DNA of 64,000 bases from Sialis fuliginosa (Eukaryota > Arthropoda > Insecta > Megaloptera > Sialidae), in the NCBI GenBank assembly GCA_961205875.1, contig OY540810.1:31000001-31064000 (forward strand), in the 5' to 3' direction. Shown piece by piece: positions 24,350 through 37,269 of this stretch; the first letter of the stretch is position 1; each line of letters starts with the position of its first letter. The position numbers and the translations under genes are program-made. The notes under the pieces were generated by a model. The model saw nothing but the letters and a program-made list of their open reading frames with translations. It ran no database searches and was not told the DNA's origin.

Positions 24350-25430
24350 ATATTCTATTAGCAAGGATAGATCCAAAAATTACAATTTAGAATGGGAGAG
24401 TGATATTTTTTCGACGAAACTGACCTTCGGAGGATGGACGGTTATTTATTTACTACATTTTTGACAGAAAAATATTTTAAGGTTATTCCAAACCGCTTCT
24501 CTGTTTTCTCCCTCTCTCTATGTAATCTTCTGCGGACGCCAATGTATATATGGGCGCCTATTCATCTCTGTTGTAAATAGATAATTCATTGATATATCAG
24601 TAACAAAAACGTGGTCCACTCACCGGAAAAAACAGCTATAATAATTTTGTAATTCTGTTAAAGTCGCCGGTTGGAAGGAAGGGGTAATTGAAGTGCTGGA
24701 GAGATAATAAAATTTACAGCTTGCTGGGTTTTTATAACCGTCACAGTACGGGGGTGTAGGTAGCTAAAGCTTGCAGTGATACCAACACATGTAAATTTTA
24801 TTATGATCGGTTTCAAACGGTTTTATAGAAAATTAAACGTGATTATTTTACAAGATATACATTGATCTCATAATGCACATAAATATGAATTGTTCTTTTT
24901 TATGTTAGATAGAAGATTTTAAAGAGCTATTTCTTAAGGGTTTTTTTTTAAAAGAAATAATAACGTGTAACCGTGTTCAATTGTTCAAATGCAATGAAAT
25001 TTTATAAGGAAATTTTTATTTTATTTTCACGGTTGGCAAAAAACAACTAATCACACGAAAAAAAATGTAGTCTATTATAACAATAATAATCATGTCACAT
25101 AAATGACAGTTTTTGTTTCTCATTCAGTTAGTATAGAACGTTCAATGTAAAAGGTAATTTTCAATTCAGCACAATTCAATTTTTTCAATATTTTTTTAAC
25201 ATAAAAAACTAAAATTAACAGTTTTATAATGGAAAAATTGACGTGTTATAAAAATAAAAGTTTAATTTTTTGGCACTTTTTAAGGGAGGCGAATAGATAA
25301 TCGAATTTTTTTGTACAATTTCGGTGAATGTGGCATCAAATAATTCAAAAAAGTAATCATTTTGGATTTATTAAGATCTTCGTTTAACAAATTTTCAAAA
25401 AGTTCATAAAAATACTTGCGTTCATTAGAT
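24350..25430. other. unannotated intron DNA
   Basis: No paired termini or coding segments recognised. GGCGCC with flanking TATA-rich DNA occurs near 24550 and GGCGCCT near 23930, possibly remnants of an older element around the one at 23963-24344. Confidence 0.3.
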
Positions 25431-25439
25431 ACAGAGTGT

Positions 25440-26535
25440 TTACAAAATCCTTGTAAAACAAAACTTGTAAAGCAAACCTTGCTAAGGGGTTTTCAGGAAA
25501 TATACATTTGGGCATTAATAGTAGTAAAAATCTTAAAAAAAATCAAAATTGTTATGAAAAATACATATAGTACATTTTGAACCATCTGTTTTCTAATAGA
25601 CGAACTCTTAAATATAATAAGTGGTTCTTAAATTTTCTATATAAAATTAAATTGAATTAACGTAATCGAATAAATTGAAAAAAAAAAACAAAAACTATTC
25701 GATATGGAACACTAGTACGCGAGGCTCGATTCGCATTTGACAATTTTTTTATTTTGAATACAAAAAATTACGTTGGATATTAAAGAAAACGTATTAAAAA
25801 AGTGTACATAAATACGATGAATGGATAAACTAATATTACAAGTAATAGCTATTCTTGACATGTGGTTAGAATTTTGAAAAAATCTACTTTTTTACATTTT
25901 TTCAAAGTAAAATATTTCAAGAGTATTCTCTGAAAATTTCAGACAAATGTCCTGTCCATAGACGATTCAGTGTAAGTTCCAAAATAATTTTTTTATCTGC
26001 AAGCAAATCGTATTCAAAACTTTAAACGCGTTTTTCTCGAAGTCGGTGATTTGTAACATGAGAACGACTTTGGCGATCGGTTTGAAATTTTTATCACTTA
26101 TTCTATACATATTTGTCCTCCGGATGGACGAAGATTTTTTTTGGACGATTACTTTTTTTTATAGCCGAAAATGCGAGTGAAATTTTAGTCGAATAAAGAA
26201 TTTTGACTTTCAACATCCGCCGTTTTGTGAAAATTAAAAATTTTTCAAATCCCTTCGTTCATCCGGAGCATTATGTCATTAGCTAATGATTCCTTTTTTT
26301 ATTTTTTTTATTTCAGATTATCTAGTGACGAGCAGCAGTGATTACAGCAAAACACTTTTTTTTGTATCCCATTTATTTTTTAATATTTTGCCATAAAAAA
26401 ATTACAATATTTTCTGTAAATACATATCTTTCATGTGGAAAAACATTTGTTATTAATTATTTTAATGCGTGGGCAAAAAAAATCCTAAAAAAGAGCTTTT
26501 TTTGGAAGGCCCAACTGGGTCTGCCCCCTTAATAT
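25440..26535. mobile_element. probable transposon-derived segment ending GGCCCAACTGGGTCTGCCCC
   Basis: Contains a CTCCGGATGGACGAAG and TTCGTTCATCCGGAG inverted pair (26117-26265) and an AACGCGTTTTTCTCGAAGTC phrase of a kind common in insect dispersed repeats. The abrupt GC-rich end at 26505-26530 looks like an element terminus, but I did not find the other end. Confidence 0.35.
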
Positions 26536-26639
26536 AATTAAAATTGAGTTTCAAACAGCAATATTCTGTATTCTATTTAACATCTCATATCAACATGAAA
26601 ACCCTATGTTGACTCAAAACTTAAGAACCCAGCTAAACT

Positions 26640-26950
26640 AAACTGCAAACGATTGTTCCAGCTTGAACCAAACAAGACGCCGAATAAGAATGATCCGGCA
26701 CACACATAATAGCGCAGCCTCATTTGTTGCTAACCCTTGGGTTAATTACGGCGGTAGTGTGTAGCATGTGTATGTTTGCACCGCTTAATTATATAGGACG
26801 TTCCACTCAAACGGTTGTTTGTATTGCGGAACGATCGGGCGGGTTCCGCTAGTGGGTGGAAGAGCGCTCGCGTAGGCCACGGTTACACGGAGGTATATAT
26901 GGTTTATTGGAGCAAGTCAACTTACTCCGTTTATTGTTCACGTCTTAGAT
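26640..26950. other. unique GC-rich block in the sca intron
   Basis: A sharply bounded block of balanced GC content. It contains TAACCCTTGGGTTAATTACGG, GCGGAACGATCGGGCGGGTT, GGAAGAGCGCTCGCGTAGG and a TATATAT at about 26897. No ORF crosses it, and it matches no other part of the window. A candidate intronic enhancer or internal promoter (inference). Confidence 0.3.
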
Positions 26951-27170
26951 AAGATTTGGCGAAAATTTTTCTTAAACTATTTATTTTTTAATATTTTATT
27001 ATAAAGATTGTTTTCTATAATTCATTATTTCTGTCTTAAAAAAATTTCACTGATGAATGCAAGAAAAAATAATTCTCTGATCAGAATGTTAATTAAAACC
27101 ACTATGAGTTATAAATAAAATTTTTAATTAAAAAAAAGATTAAATTTTCATATTAAACATTTATTAAGTT

Positions 27171-27465
27171 TGCTTGCAAGCACTCTCAAATTGGGTATTA
27201 ATTCTATACTAGTATCTATGGATTAGCTATGGAATTTAGAGCAGTGATACTTCAATTAATTCTAACACAGTTGGCATCTTTCACCGTACAAAATAATTTT
27301 CATAATATCATCACTGTTTTAATACCGTTGGTGTTTACATACCACGCGTGCGCGAAAATTGTCAAACATTTCATAAAACTTAAAGAGAACTGTCAGATAT
27401 GTTTGAAACCTCATTTGGAAATGCTTGCAAGCTAGCAAATTTTGCTAACTCGTTTATTATACCGG
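27171..27465. mobile_element. MITE related to 11933-12209
   Basis: Inverted arms GCTTGCAAGCACTCTCAAAT (left) and ATTTGGAAATGCTTGCAAGC (right), then a right end TTTATTATACCGG matching the CCGGTATTATAAA termini. The middle (27265-27435) recurs at 50915-51060. The 68-codon opening across it is a by-product. Confidence 0.55.
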
Positions 27466-27479
27466 ACATTAATATACAT

Positions 27480-27981
27480 ATGAAAATGTTGGTGCGTATA
27501 TAATATGTGTTCTCATCAAGCCTAAACTACTGGATGTATCGAAGTCATATTCACACCATATGTTCGTTTGATGCTCTGATAAGTTTATATATTTTTCGGA
27601 CCCGGTAAGTGGCGCTAGGGTCGAGATATTTAGATTTTTTTTATTTTTTCCATATAAAAAAATATATCAAAACATTGGTTTTCTGTATGTGATCTCATCA
27701 GGTCTAAACTACTGGACGTATCAGAAGGATGACTTTAAATAAGTTATGTTATACGGTAAAATATTATTTTTTGTTTTCAATAATTGACATTTAAATTTAA
27801 ACAGAACAAAAATTATTTGTACTTTTTGCTCTGATTCGGTTTTGTTGGTAATTTAAGTGTTGTTAAATTTTTATTACAATAATAATGAATCGTGTTTGTA
27901 CTTAATTCAACTATATTTTTCAAAAATCCTAAACAATAATTCCGTAGTCCAAGCGAGCAAAACCTCGCGGGCCCAGCTAGT
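27480..27981 (+). mobile_element. Helitron-like element, CTAGT 3' end
   Basis: The right end reads CAAAACCTCGCGGGCCCAGCTAGT, with CTAGT at 27977-27981 after a short CGCGGGC hairpin region, the usual 3' signature of Helitrons. The interior has two related blocks (TCTCATCAAGCCTAAACTAC and TCTCATCAGGTCTAAACTAC), 200 bases apart. The left end is not certain. Confidence 0.5.
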
Positions 27982-28494
27982 ATAAAAACTCTTTACATTG
28001 AACTCATTATTTTACAATTTACCGATAAAACTGTTTCAGTGTAAACAAGGCTTGTTGGGACCATCTTCAGTCGCAAGGGTCGCAAGTGTCAAGTTGTGTT
28101 GTATCGCGATCAAGGTCTATGAGTATCTAGTAACGCCATCTGTTGCCAAACCGGGTAACAGGTGTAGTACTGCTTCTGTATTTAATTCAGATAAAACTGG
28201 TCATTGATATACACAGGCGCGGAGCTCTCGGTTAAATTAAGATTGAAAAGGGTTGATGATGATTTATAGACTCATACAACTGTTGAATAATGAATTTTGG
28301 TATATAAGACGAGATGTTTCAAGATTACAAAGAAATGGTAATTTATTATAATTATAATTAATATTTATGTTCAGTTGCTCAGAAATCAAAATAAATGACT
28401 CGAGAATTTTTTGAATATCTAATAAATTGATTGGAAAACTGATAAATGCTCTGTTTCACAACGATATAAGGCTCACATACACGGGATATGAAAC

Positions 28495-28920
28495 TTATAT
28501 GACAGTTCTATGACATTAATTAATGTTTCAGCGCATATGCACGGTAAGTAATTGTGGTTTTAGTAAATTGAAGTACAACTCTTTAATTTAAAAACAAGTC
28601 CATAGAGAATATCACAGAATTAATACGAACTGTATTCATTTTTGCTACCTCGCCATATCGAAGATATGAAAAGCTTTGTGATAATTTTAAAATGGGGAAA
28701 AAAATGTTCTCCAATTTCATAATTTTAACTTGATCTTTCGTTTCAAATCAAGGCAAACACTTTTGGTTCCGTGTCTGTCTATCTGTATGTGTGTCTGTTC
28801 TCTGAATCCTTGTCACACCATGAACCACTGAACCGATATTAATATAACTTGGTTGGTTTGTTGGGTCTGTCTTGAGGACGGTCTCATTTCAAAAACGTAT
28901 TTAAGGAGAAGGGGTGACAT
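28495..28920. repeat. fragments of dispersed repeats
   Basis: ATGAAACTTATATGACAGTT at 28489-28508 matches the arm of the palindromic MITE at 11933-12209. AACCACTGAACCGATATTAA at about 28820 belongs to the CACTGAACCGAT family. Neither has a full copy here. Confidence 0.4.
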
Positions 28921-29751
28921 CTTAAAATATTTATTTTTTCAAGATATCTCAAGAACGACAAATGTAACGTGAAAATTGTATAGAAACTTTTTTGTAGAGC
29001 ATTACATTTCCTATAATATAGGTCACCAAAACTTTTTATTAATTGGTGAATTTAGCATGAGTTAGTGATAAATCGTAGGTTTGATCGAGCTTTTAACTGA
29101 CACTTTAATATATTTTCATAAGAGGAAAATAATGGCTTTATTAAGGGTGCAGGTCTAGAAAATTAAACTTTTACAAAATTCTTATTATTACAGTATAGCA
29201 TAAAGGGTTGATAATAAAAATACCAAAAGAAATACCTTCATAAAGGAGTTACCGAACAAAATAATTCCATTTCTTGAATCAGTCGTACAAAATCTGAATA
29301 TTAAAACAAACCGTTTCGCAATATCCTTCCTCTAAATTTACCCATTCCTTTCTCTCCCCCCAGTGCACACAAAACGAGCCCGTTAAATATCACCGACGAG
29401 ACTATCCCTGCTTTTCCCTACTTTGTACATTCTTATACTCAAACAAACTGCAGGTGCGGTGTTATTCACTTTTTTTTGTGTTTGTATAATATTGAAATGA
29501 GATATCAACTTAAATTTTTCTATATTTACAGTGGAATGAATACTTTTTCGAATGCAAAATCGCTTCTGTTTGTTTAATTGTAAGAGTCGTTCATATGTCA
29601 AAAATAATTATAATTGTCATTATTTAATATATTATGTTCTAGCTGTGCCAGCGGCAATGCTCGCGAGGACTACGGAATTATTTTTAAGGATTTTTGAAAC
29701 ACATAGTCGAATTATTTTTTTATTCTACACAGTTTTTTACAACATTATATT

Positions 29752-29998
29752 GTTCAATATTTGAGGGTTTAGGCAGCGTAATGCAAAAAGCGTGCTGACG
29801 GCAAACTTTTTTCCGACTTGATTTACTATTATCGTCACAGCTTATTCCTTATGTTACTAACGTTACAAAATATATACTAAAATCTGGGCAAAGAACATAT
29901 CTATGAATTAAAAAAACACGTAAAACCGATTTGTAGTTCTCGAGTGATAAGCGCACTAACAGACAGACAGACGCTGCGTTTTATAATAAATATAGATA
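29752..29998 (+). mobile_element. retroposon-like 3' tail, copy 2
   Basis: Direct copy of 11640-11900 (TTCAATATTTGAGGGTTTAG, CTTGATTTACTATTATCGTC, GCGCACTAACAGACAGACAG), ending TTTATAATAAATATAGATAT. The 5' limit of both copies is the same TTCAATATT, which may be a shared truncation point or true end. Confidence 0.55.
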
Positions 29999-30156
29999 TG
30001 TATATAGATATAGAAAGTTAATTCTTATCGATGGTTTTAGACCAAGGAGATGAAACATCAATACGATGTTCTATTTTTGCTAATGGGTTCAGATTTTATC
30101 AGTAACGATTAAAAAAAGAGTAGTATTTCCTATGGTCGAAATTCGACCAATATTTT

Positions 30157-30370
30157 ATTTGCCTTAACGGCAACATACACACATGATTTTTTTTGTGCAC
30201 ATCTATAGCACAGTACCTAACCTAACAATCTGCTTTCACAACAAAAATTTCCAAATAAAAACACTGCGATTGAACAGCGAGAGGAGAAATCATATGTTAA
30301 CTTTATTTTACCTGCCTTAACAGCAACATACACACATGATTTTTTTGTACACATTTATGTTACAATACCT
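30157..30370. repeat. two-copy tandem duplication, period about 142 bp
   Basis: GCCTTAACGGCAACATACAC and GCCTTAACAGCAACATACAC, each followed by ACATGATTTTTTTTG and a CACAT(C/T)TAT segment then ACAGTACCT or ACAATACCT. The CCTTAACGG core recalls other element ends but no inverted pair was found. Confidence 0.6.
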
Positions 30371-30719
30371 TCCGAATGATATAAGTTTCATTCACCTTCT
30401 TTTATAATAAATACTAAAAAAACGTACGACAATTTTCGATGTTCAGGTATTAATATATAGATTATATTGATACGAACTAAATTTGATTTACGAATAACAC
30501 AAAAAATAAAATCGGCAGCTGTGATCCCTCATATTCATTTAATATTTATTAAAATCCAAAATTGATAAAATATACATAAACGTACTCATCAAATGACATA
30601 AACTCCTTACAAACATAAATAATTCGACAACACTAAAATGAGGCACACAATTCAAGGAATCAAGCGCATTAAAATAACAAATAATAAATAACATATTTTC
30701 AGTACGGAAGCAGCAACAC

Positions 30720-30930
30720 ACAGAGGTAGCGGATGTGTGGAGTGCAGACACACACCCACCGGATATTACAGTTGAACTTTGTCCTCTCATCCCCGCAAGC
30801 AACTGGTACAACGGAACCAAGAACAACGCACCTGCACTTTGTGTACCACCGTTGCCCCCCCCCCCCTCTCCACCCGCCGCGGGGGGGAGGGGTGAGTTGT
30901 TGATATACACTGTGGCGATGTTATAAAGGG
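30720..30930. other. GC-rich unique block with poly-C tract and GC hairpin
   Basis: Contains a 13-14 base C run near 30857 followed by CCGCCGCGGGGGGGAGGGG. The strands can form a C-rich/G-rich hairpin or a G-quadruplex on the minus strand. Openings on both strands (134 codons minus, 63 codons plus) cross it because the composition lacks stops; I do not accept either as a gene. Confidence 0.45.
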
Positions 30931-30999
30931 GTATTTTAGACAAGAGCGTGTATGACGCAGCGTGAGTTAAACTTTTGTTTTTAAAAGAATATTAACCGA

Positions 31000-33100
31000 G
31001 TTTTCTTGATTCGTGATTCGCATTTTTTGTTTTAACCTTTACTTTTAAAGGTCTTAAAAATAAACTTGATGACATCTAACCTTAGTTAGTTCTTGGGTTT
31101 TAGGCTTTTAAACAGTGAAAGTCCCATCAAAATCGATAGAATAGGAAATTTTCAAGTATACTCAACATAAATAGATACAAAATAAGTTGTGCGGTGCGAT
31201 CCTTGAAGTCCACCCAACTAACTTCTCAGCATAATGCCAATATTTACCATTAAACGTTCAATTCGGTGTATAAAGTATTGACAATACATAGTGACTGTCT
31301 TTTAGGCTCTTTACAATAAGACATTTTTCTTTCATAATATAAATATAAATATATAAATCTTTTAACACTTTCAAATTGTGAAAATAACGTACGGCAAAAA
31401 CTCAGCACGAGCGTACACACAAAAAGCAAAGTTTTTTTTAAAGCGATCTCATATTTCGTCAGACATTATAAAAAATGTTCAGCTCGTATAGCAGTGTGCA
31501 CATATTCAGGTAAAATGACAAAAACTAAAGATGAAATATGTCGACGCATTTAAAAAAAATACAAGCGCGAGGAAAACGCTTTTTTTTAAATTGGAAAATA
31601 TGTTTTCACATTATGCGAATTCGTTTCAAATAAAATATCAGTTTTGGTTTCCGTAATACTGTTTTCCTTTTACAGATATGACGTTGACTAAATGTGGATA
31701 TTAGAAATCTGGTTTGCCCCGATTTATAATAAACGTTTTTGTGCATGTAGAACGTACGTCCATTATTTCAGTTTATTTTCGTTTTAGTTTTGTTCCTGGT
31801 TATAAATGGGAACAAGAAAAAGTTTTATAAATAAAATGATATATGCGAAACGTAATAGGTATTTCCTTTTTTTTAATAGTGACATTCCGGAGCTTGTTTT
31901 GCAAAATTAATATTAAAGACCAAAAACGGAAGGATATGAAGTAAATACATATAAATTATATGCACCTACAAATAAAATATGATGTGGAAAATACATTATG
32001 ATTAAGTCAGAAGTAAAATAATAACTTTGAATCTTGGGTTCTGAATGTAGCTTATATCACGCCGGTTTAATGTTTTATATGAAGTATTTAAAATGTGTCT
32101 CACTCATTGTCAGTTACAAACATATGTAGTTAAATCCATTTTTGTCGTTTTGCTAATTTTGTGTGTAGGTACGCATGGCATATGTACACATCTATTAGGT
32201 ACATAAATATGCGTTGTTATATTAATGAAATTAGTGGGTTTGCCCCTAGGCGCGTCGCTCCCAAACCACAGTTATAATTTTCAAAAATTTCAATAATGAA
32301 TTATTTCTGTTTTACTCATGTCACAATATGACAAATACTATACATCAAAACAAAAAATCACAGCTTCGAAATTATTCATGATTAAGATATTAAATTTGTA
32401 CAATTATTTACAAATTGGCGAAAATATCATGAGAATAAAAATTGGTAGAAATGAAATCAATATACAATTGAGTAAACATAGTATGAAAAAACATTACCTG
32501 TATTGTCATTTAGAAAAAGTTTTTATGGCATCATAATTTATAAGTATGTTGTCATGAAGAAGAAAAAATAAAACGTTGACTCAAAATGCACTTTTTTAAA
32601 TTGAACTCTTAATAATATTTATTTTTTATTATAATCTCAATTTTAACTACGTCTTTATATGTATATTATTTAATTAATACTACCAACTGAAATTGGTGCT
32701 ACAAACTGTCAATGCTGAGGTATCAGATAACTAATAATAATAACATTAAAAAAGATTTCTAAAAAATAACAATTGATTAATGTCCCTATCAAAATATAAC
32801 TGTAAAGTCAACGTGTGTTTATGTGGTGGCAATAATCCGGGCACAAAACATCAATTATAAAAGTTATAACTTCAATTTCTGTGGTGTCTAACTTTGAAAG
32901 GGTCAGGAGTTATTGGATTAAATGCGATAGAAAATTGTTTTAGCCAAAGGTCGCGACCCTCTATGTACATTATACATTTTTTATGTTATGTATGTATATT
33001 CCTTTAGATGTTACGCGAATTAAACTTGTATTAAATGTATTTGCATGTTTAGTTAGATATAATTTTGGTTCAGAATATTTTCGTGAGCAACGTTTCGTTA
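31000..33100. other. unannotated intron DNA
   Basis: No paired termini. AGTGAAAGTCCCATCAAAAT at about 31118 matches the retroposon-like tail at 57945, so a small relic is present. The plus 72-codon opening at 32318-32536 is Lys/Ile/Asn-rich AT noise. Confidence 0.35.
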
Positions 33101-33114
33101 CTACAGTGGTATTA

Positions 33115-33715
33115 GGGTTTTTTTTAATTTTATTTTTTTTCGGTTCCATTGGCCTATGTTTTAGCTTTGAATTAAAAGTTAATTGTCCCAAAATTTCAGA
33201 CTCCTAGATCAAACCTATGGACGGCGCAAACCGAGTCTATTTCCTATTTGATTAACATGGGGAAAATTTCATGTTTACTTATACGTGAATATCTCGTTGA
33301 TAATTTTTTTTATTTTAATTTCTCACAGCAGCATATCATAGAGAATTAAATTTCTTACAAAAAAGATGCCAAGTGCTCAATTCGTAGATCGAGTATTTTT
33401 AAAGATATGTTCGTTTAAACATTATCATAAAAAGTAAAATCCAATTTTTATGATAATTTTTAAACAAATATTTCTTAAAATTTATTGGATTTCTAAATTT
33501 AGTACTCTATTCTCTACAAAATATTAAAAAAAAAAAAAAAAATTACGAGATATTCACGCGTAAGTAATTTTCCCCATGTTAATTAAATGGGAAAAAGACT
33601 CGGTTTGCGCCGTCCATGAGTTTGAAATTTTGGGACAATTAATTTTTTATCCAAAGCTAAAACATAGGCCAATGGGACCGAAGAAATAAAAATAAAATAA
33701 ATAAATAAAACACCC
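33115..33715. mobile_element. palindromic element, TA-flanked, GGGT ends
   Basis: The left arm begins GGGTTTTTTTTAATTTTATT and the right arm ends AATAAATAAAACACCC; TA lies outside both ends (33113-33114, 33716-33717). The arms pair through CGGTTCCATTGGCCTATGTT, AAAATTTCAGACTCC and GACGGCGCAAACCGAGTC, and almost to the centre (AATATCTCG). A long A run lies at 33526-33541. Confidence 0.8.
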
Positions 33716-33999
33716 TAATATTTATATACGTGGCTGAAAAAATATATATATTTTTTGATATATATAATCAAAAATTAAATTTTAATTACGATAATAATAG
33801 TTCTTTGAGAATTGAGCTGTTCAAAATTCTGAAGCCAAATAGACTAAATATTAATCTGCTAGTTTTATTATTTTGGTACCTCAATAATTGAGTATTTTTG
33901 ACTTTTAACTTTTCTGGGTAAAATGAAAATAAATATAACAATTCTAAATAAATGAGCTCATGTAAAAAATTTCTTAACCGTGGTTTTTAACAGTCTTTT

Positions 34000-36370
34000 T
34001 ATATGTATGTTTTAAATGAGGTAATTTTAAACAAAATAATCTAGATTACATTAAACAGGTTTTTAGGGGTTTTCATTTTTGACCGGCTTACTCTATTGAA
34101 AAACCATGCTTTTGATTTTGTTAGTGTTCTAGAAACCAGCAAAAATGGTGTTAGATTTTAATTCTTTGTCGACATATAAGCACACATGACAGATATATTT
34201 ATTTGGATTTAATTTACGTCAATAACAGAAAACAGTAGACAATTTCCACACGAGTGCAACAAAAATAAATAAATTACAATTGTACGTTGCAACGATTTTA
34301 ATTAAATTACTATATCGCCGCTAACTAATTGAAACACGTGTTATTTAATTAGAGCGTTTTACTGTTCTTACACGAGTAGGTACTCACAATAGTAATGAGT
34401 TATATTGAATGTGGTGGACTACAAAAGACAAAGCACGATCAAAGGTACTGTGTCCACTTCAGATTCCATTATAAAATATATTTGACACGGTTCTTTTTTA
34501 CAGGAATATACTCGGAATAAAAAGTAGCAGATAATGTTAAATAAAGATTTTAAAGATTTTTTTTTATATTGTAATTTATGTATTAAAATATTAATTTTTA
34601 GTGTTCCGTAACGAATATCGGAAAAACAATTATGGAATCAATATTTAATTAGATTTTCATGCCTTTACTATTTTTTATGAGTAGACTCCATGCAAATTTG
34701 GCATCGTCATATATAATAGGCATGATGCCTAATTTTTAAAAACTATTTTATGAAGATTTTACGTGTCTCCTATTTTCAAAAAAATACTTATTTCTGCAGA
34801 AAATAAAAATTTAATCACAAAAATTGACTCTTTTAAATGAATTTGACGCCAAAACGCTCGCAAGAGTCATGGCGCATTTTTGACATCACTCATATGTAAA
34901 AACTTCTTGTCAACAATAATAAATCCTTGTTCCATCGCTAACGTTTCTCGGTTTTAGTTTTGGTAACACAAAACTGAGCAAATTGATAATTTAAAACCAC
35001 AAAATAATTTATAAACAGTGCAGATATTAATAAAACAAAAATTATGTTTACTTAGCCGTGACGTCATCCACTCTGACTGGTGTTTTATCTTACATGGTGG
35101 ATTGCTGTATTTTGTGTTTTTATTTTAACAAAAATCATATTAATCTCGGTTTAAATATAAAAATAAATTCTTTTTTAGAATCTTTTTAACCTATTTCATT
35201 ATTTAAAATCATAATTTCAGTGATACTTTGTTACTGGCATTATACCTATTGCTGCTTGAATCAGTATTGAAAAAAGTAGGTAGATATCTATTAATATCAG
35301 AAAAAGAGTTAAGAAACTATATAATATTTATGTATGATTGATATCCATCAAAATCCAACCAACTTTTCTCGATCGATCTTATTCACACTTCAGTAAAACT
35401 GTTATGTCAGAAGGCTTTTAGTAGACCGATTGGGCGGAACACAAAGTGTTTGAAGCAACATCTTAAGTAAAAATCGCATCTACTCATATCCAATCAATTT
35501 TGTCACCGACTATATGTCGCACGGATGAACTTCATAGGTTGACAGCAATTTCGTTTGGTGCAAAAAGCTTGTCGTGTACAACAGGGCGATTTAACGTTAA
35601 CAAAAGAGTGGAATGCACTTGACAACACTGCCAAGACAAGAGTCTCGTATACATACTCGCAAACGCACTCACACATACATTCATACATACACAATGGTGG
35701 CAAATGTGTAGGGGTGTGGAAGTAATAAATTATGAGTTTTGATAAATTTATTTGAGTCAGTGAACTTCAAACTTCTAATTTCCGTGAACTAGAAATACAA
35801 ATAATACAGAGTAAAGCAGTGTTTACAAAAGTTAAAATCCCTATGTACCCTTTTTGAGAGTTAAATGTTATCGGCGTAATCTTAGAGTCAGGTTGGAGGA
35901 AGGGGGGGAGGGTGATTTTTGAAAAAAATGTATTATAATTTATCCCGACCCCAAAATTTTAAATTTTAAAAAAGGTACTTTTCAAACGCTCCAACTTGCT
36001 TGACGGCATAATCCAGTTTTGAAATGTCAGTCAGTGCTGAAATATACAAGTATAGTGTCAACAATAAACATGGAAAACGCACAAAAAATAATAAGTTATA
36101 AATATTGTATCGTACCTTGTAATAATTCAACTCACAAAAATCCTGTATAAAGATTTATAACTGTGTCAGAAGAAAACTAAGGAAAAAGTTAAAAGTAAGG
36201 TTATTCTTTATAGTTGCAATATGTACAATAATAATGTACTCGAGAAATTACGGCTTTCTAAGGGCAACAATCCCAAATTTGAGGATTTCGGCTCATTATT
36301 ATTATTTTTCTAGCTTTTATAACTGACGCGTTGAAACTTTGTATATAAATAATAAATAACATTGACAGCT
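34000..36370. other. unannotated intron DNA
   Basis: AT-rich with isolated unique segments. CCGTGACGTCATCCACTCTG at about 35056 contains a TGACGTCA site without the rest of the CAAGG element. The 66-codon minus-strand opening at 35703-35503 includes a CA-rich microsatellite and is not credible. Confidence 0.35.
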
Positions 36371-36384
36371 GAACAAAACATGAA

Positions 36385-36425
36385 TTATGACGTCACAAAC
36401 GCTTCAACCAATCACGTCGCGTTTC
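36385..36425. promoter_or_regulatory. TGACGTCA plus CCAATCA motif pair, not in a recognised MITE
   Basis: TGACGTCAC at 36388-36396 and CCAATCACGTCGCG at 36408-36421 recreate, in the opposite order, the CCAAT/CRE pair of the CAAGG MITE family. Whether this is an old relic or an independent site is unclear. Confidence 0.3.
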
Positions 36426-36686
36426 AAATGCGAGCTGATTTTTACGACTGAAATTAGCAGATCTCTTTTAAATAAAACTAAAAAATGTATTACATACATT
36501 TTTATAGCAGTTTGTTAGTGAAGTAATTTTCAGAAAATAAAAAATCGTACAATATAAGTAATTATTCATTGTAGATATTTCGATTTAAATGGATACAAAC
36601 ATTTTGGCGTTTGAACTGCTTTATGACAGTTAAATATCGTAAACCTTAATTGTATGGTTCTACTTGGTTATATTAAAATTTAGATT

Positions 36687-36868
36687 AAACCTTGGCACAG
36701 AAACGGTCTCCGTCACCGCTTCGACCTTGCAAATCTATTACATGTTAGCTACGTCAAAACGCAACGCCGTTTTGACGCAGCTAACATGTCACTTGTATTG
36801 AATCGCATATAACAGATTTGCAAGGTCGAAGCGGTGATGGAGACCGTTTCTGTAAAGTTCCAAGGTTT
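36687..36868. mobile_element. hairpin MITE, AAACGG/CTTCGAC family copy 2
   Basis: Left end AAACCTTGGCACAGAAACGG, right end CCGTTTCTGTAAAGTTCCAAGGTTT. The arms are nearly perfect (CACCGCTTCGACCTTGCAAA against TTTGCAAGGTCGAAGCGGTG), with a central AAAACGCAACGCCGTTTTGAC hairpin. Flanked by TTA or TTTA-like sequence. Better preserved than the copy at 23081-23271. Confidence 0.85.
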
Positions 36869-36959
36869 TAGTAATGACTCGATGAATTATGTAAATTTAT
36901 AAGAACCATCAAAACTAAAATATTTCTATTAAAGACAATTAATTATAATTACTTAAAAC

Positions 36960-37250
36960 AATAATCTACACTACCCAAATACTCATATTTGATACGGCAC
37001 TGCCTTTACAAGCACACACACATTCGCGAACATAGGGAAATGTTCTACATGACTGTCAACTCGCGTCGCTAAATTCAAGGAATTAAAATCTAAATGAATA
37101 CCTCTTCAGCCGCCCTTGTTGTGTTTATGTGTATTACTTCACTTCAAACTTTTTATACGTACGTTGTCTTCAACGAGTAAAAGTGACGTGAAATTCTCTC
37201 TTATATAATTTTATTGTTTCATCTTTTGTATAGTCCTACACAGGGTGATT
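36960..37250. other. unique block in the sca intron
   Basis: A stretch of mixed composition without repeats (CACACACATTCGCGAACATA, CTCGCGTCGCTAAATTC, CAGCCGCCCTTGTTG). No splice-flanked ORF found. Possibly regulatory; nothing firmer can be said. Confidence 0.25.
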
Positions 37251-37269
37251 GATATATATGTATGTATTT

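Noticed and set aside
30539-30943. 134-codon minus-strand ORF
   Set aside because: Crosses the poly-C tract with Pro/Gly runs and has no recognisable domain; open frames occur on both strands.
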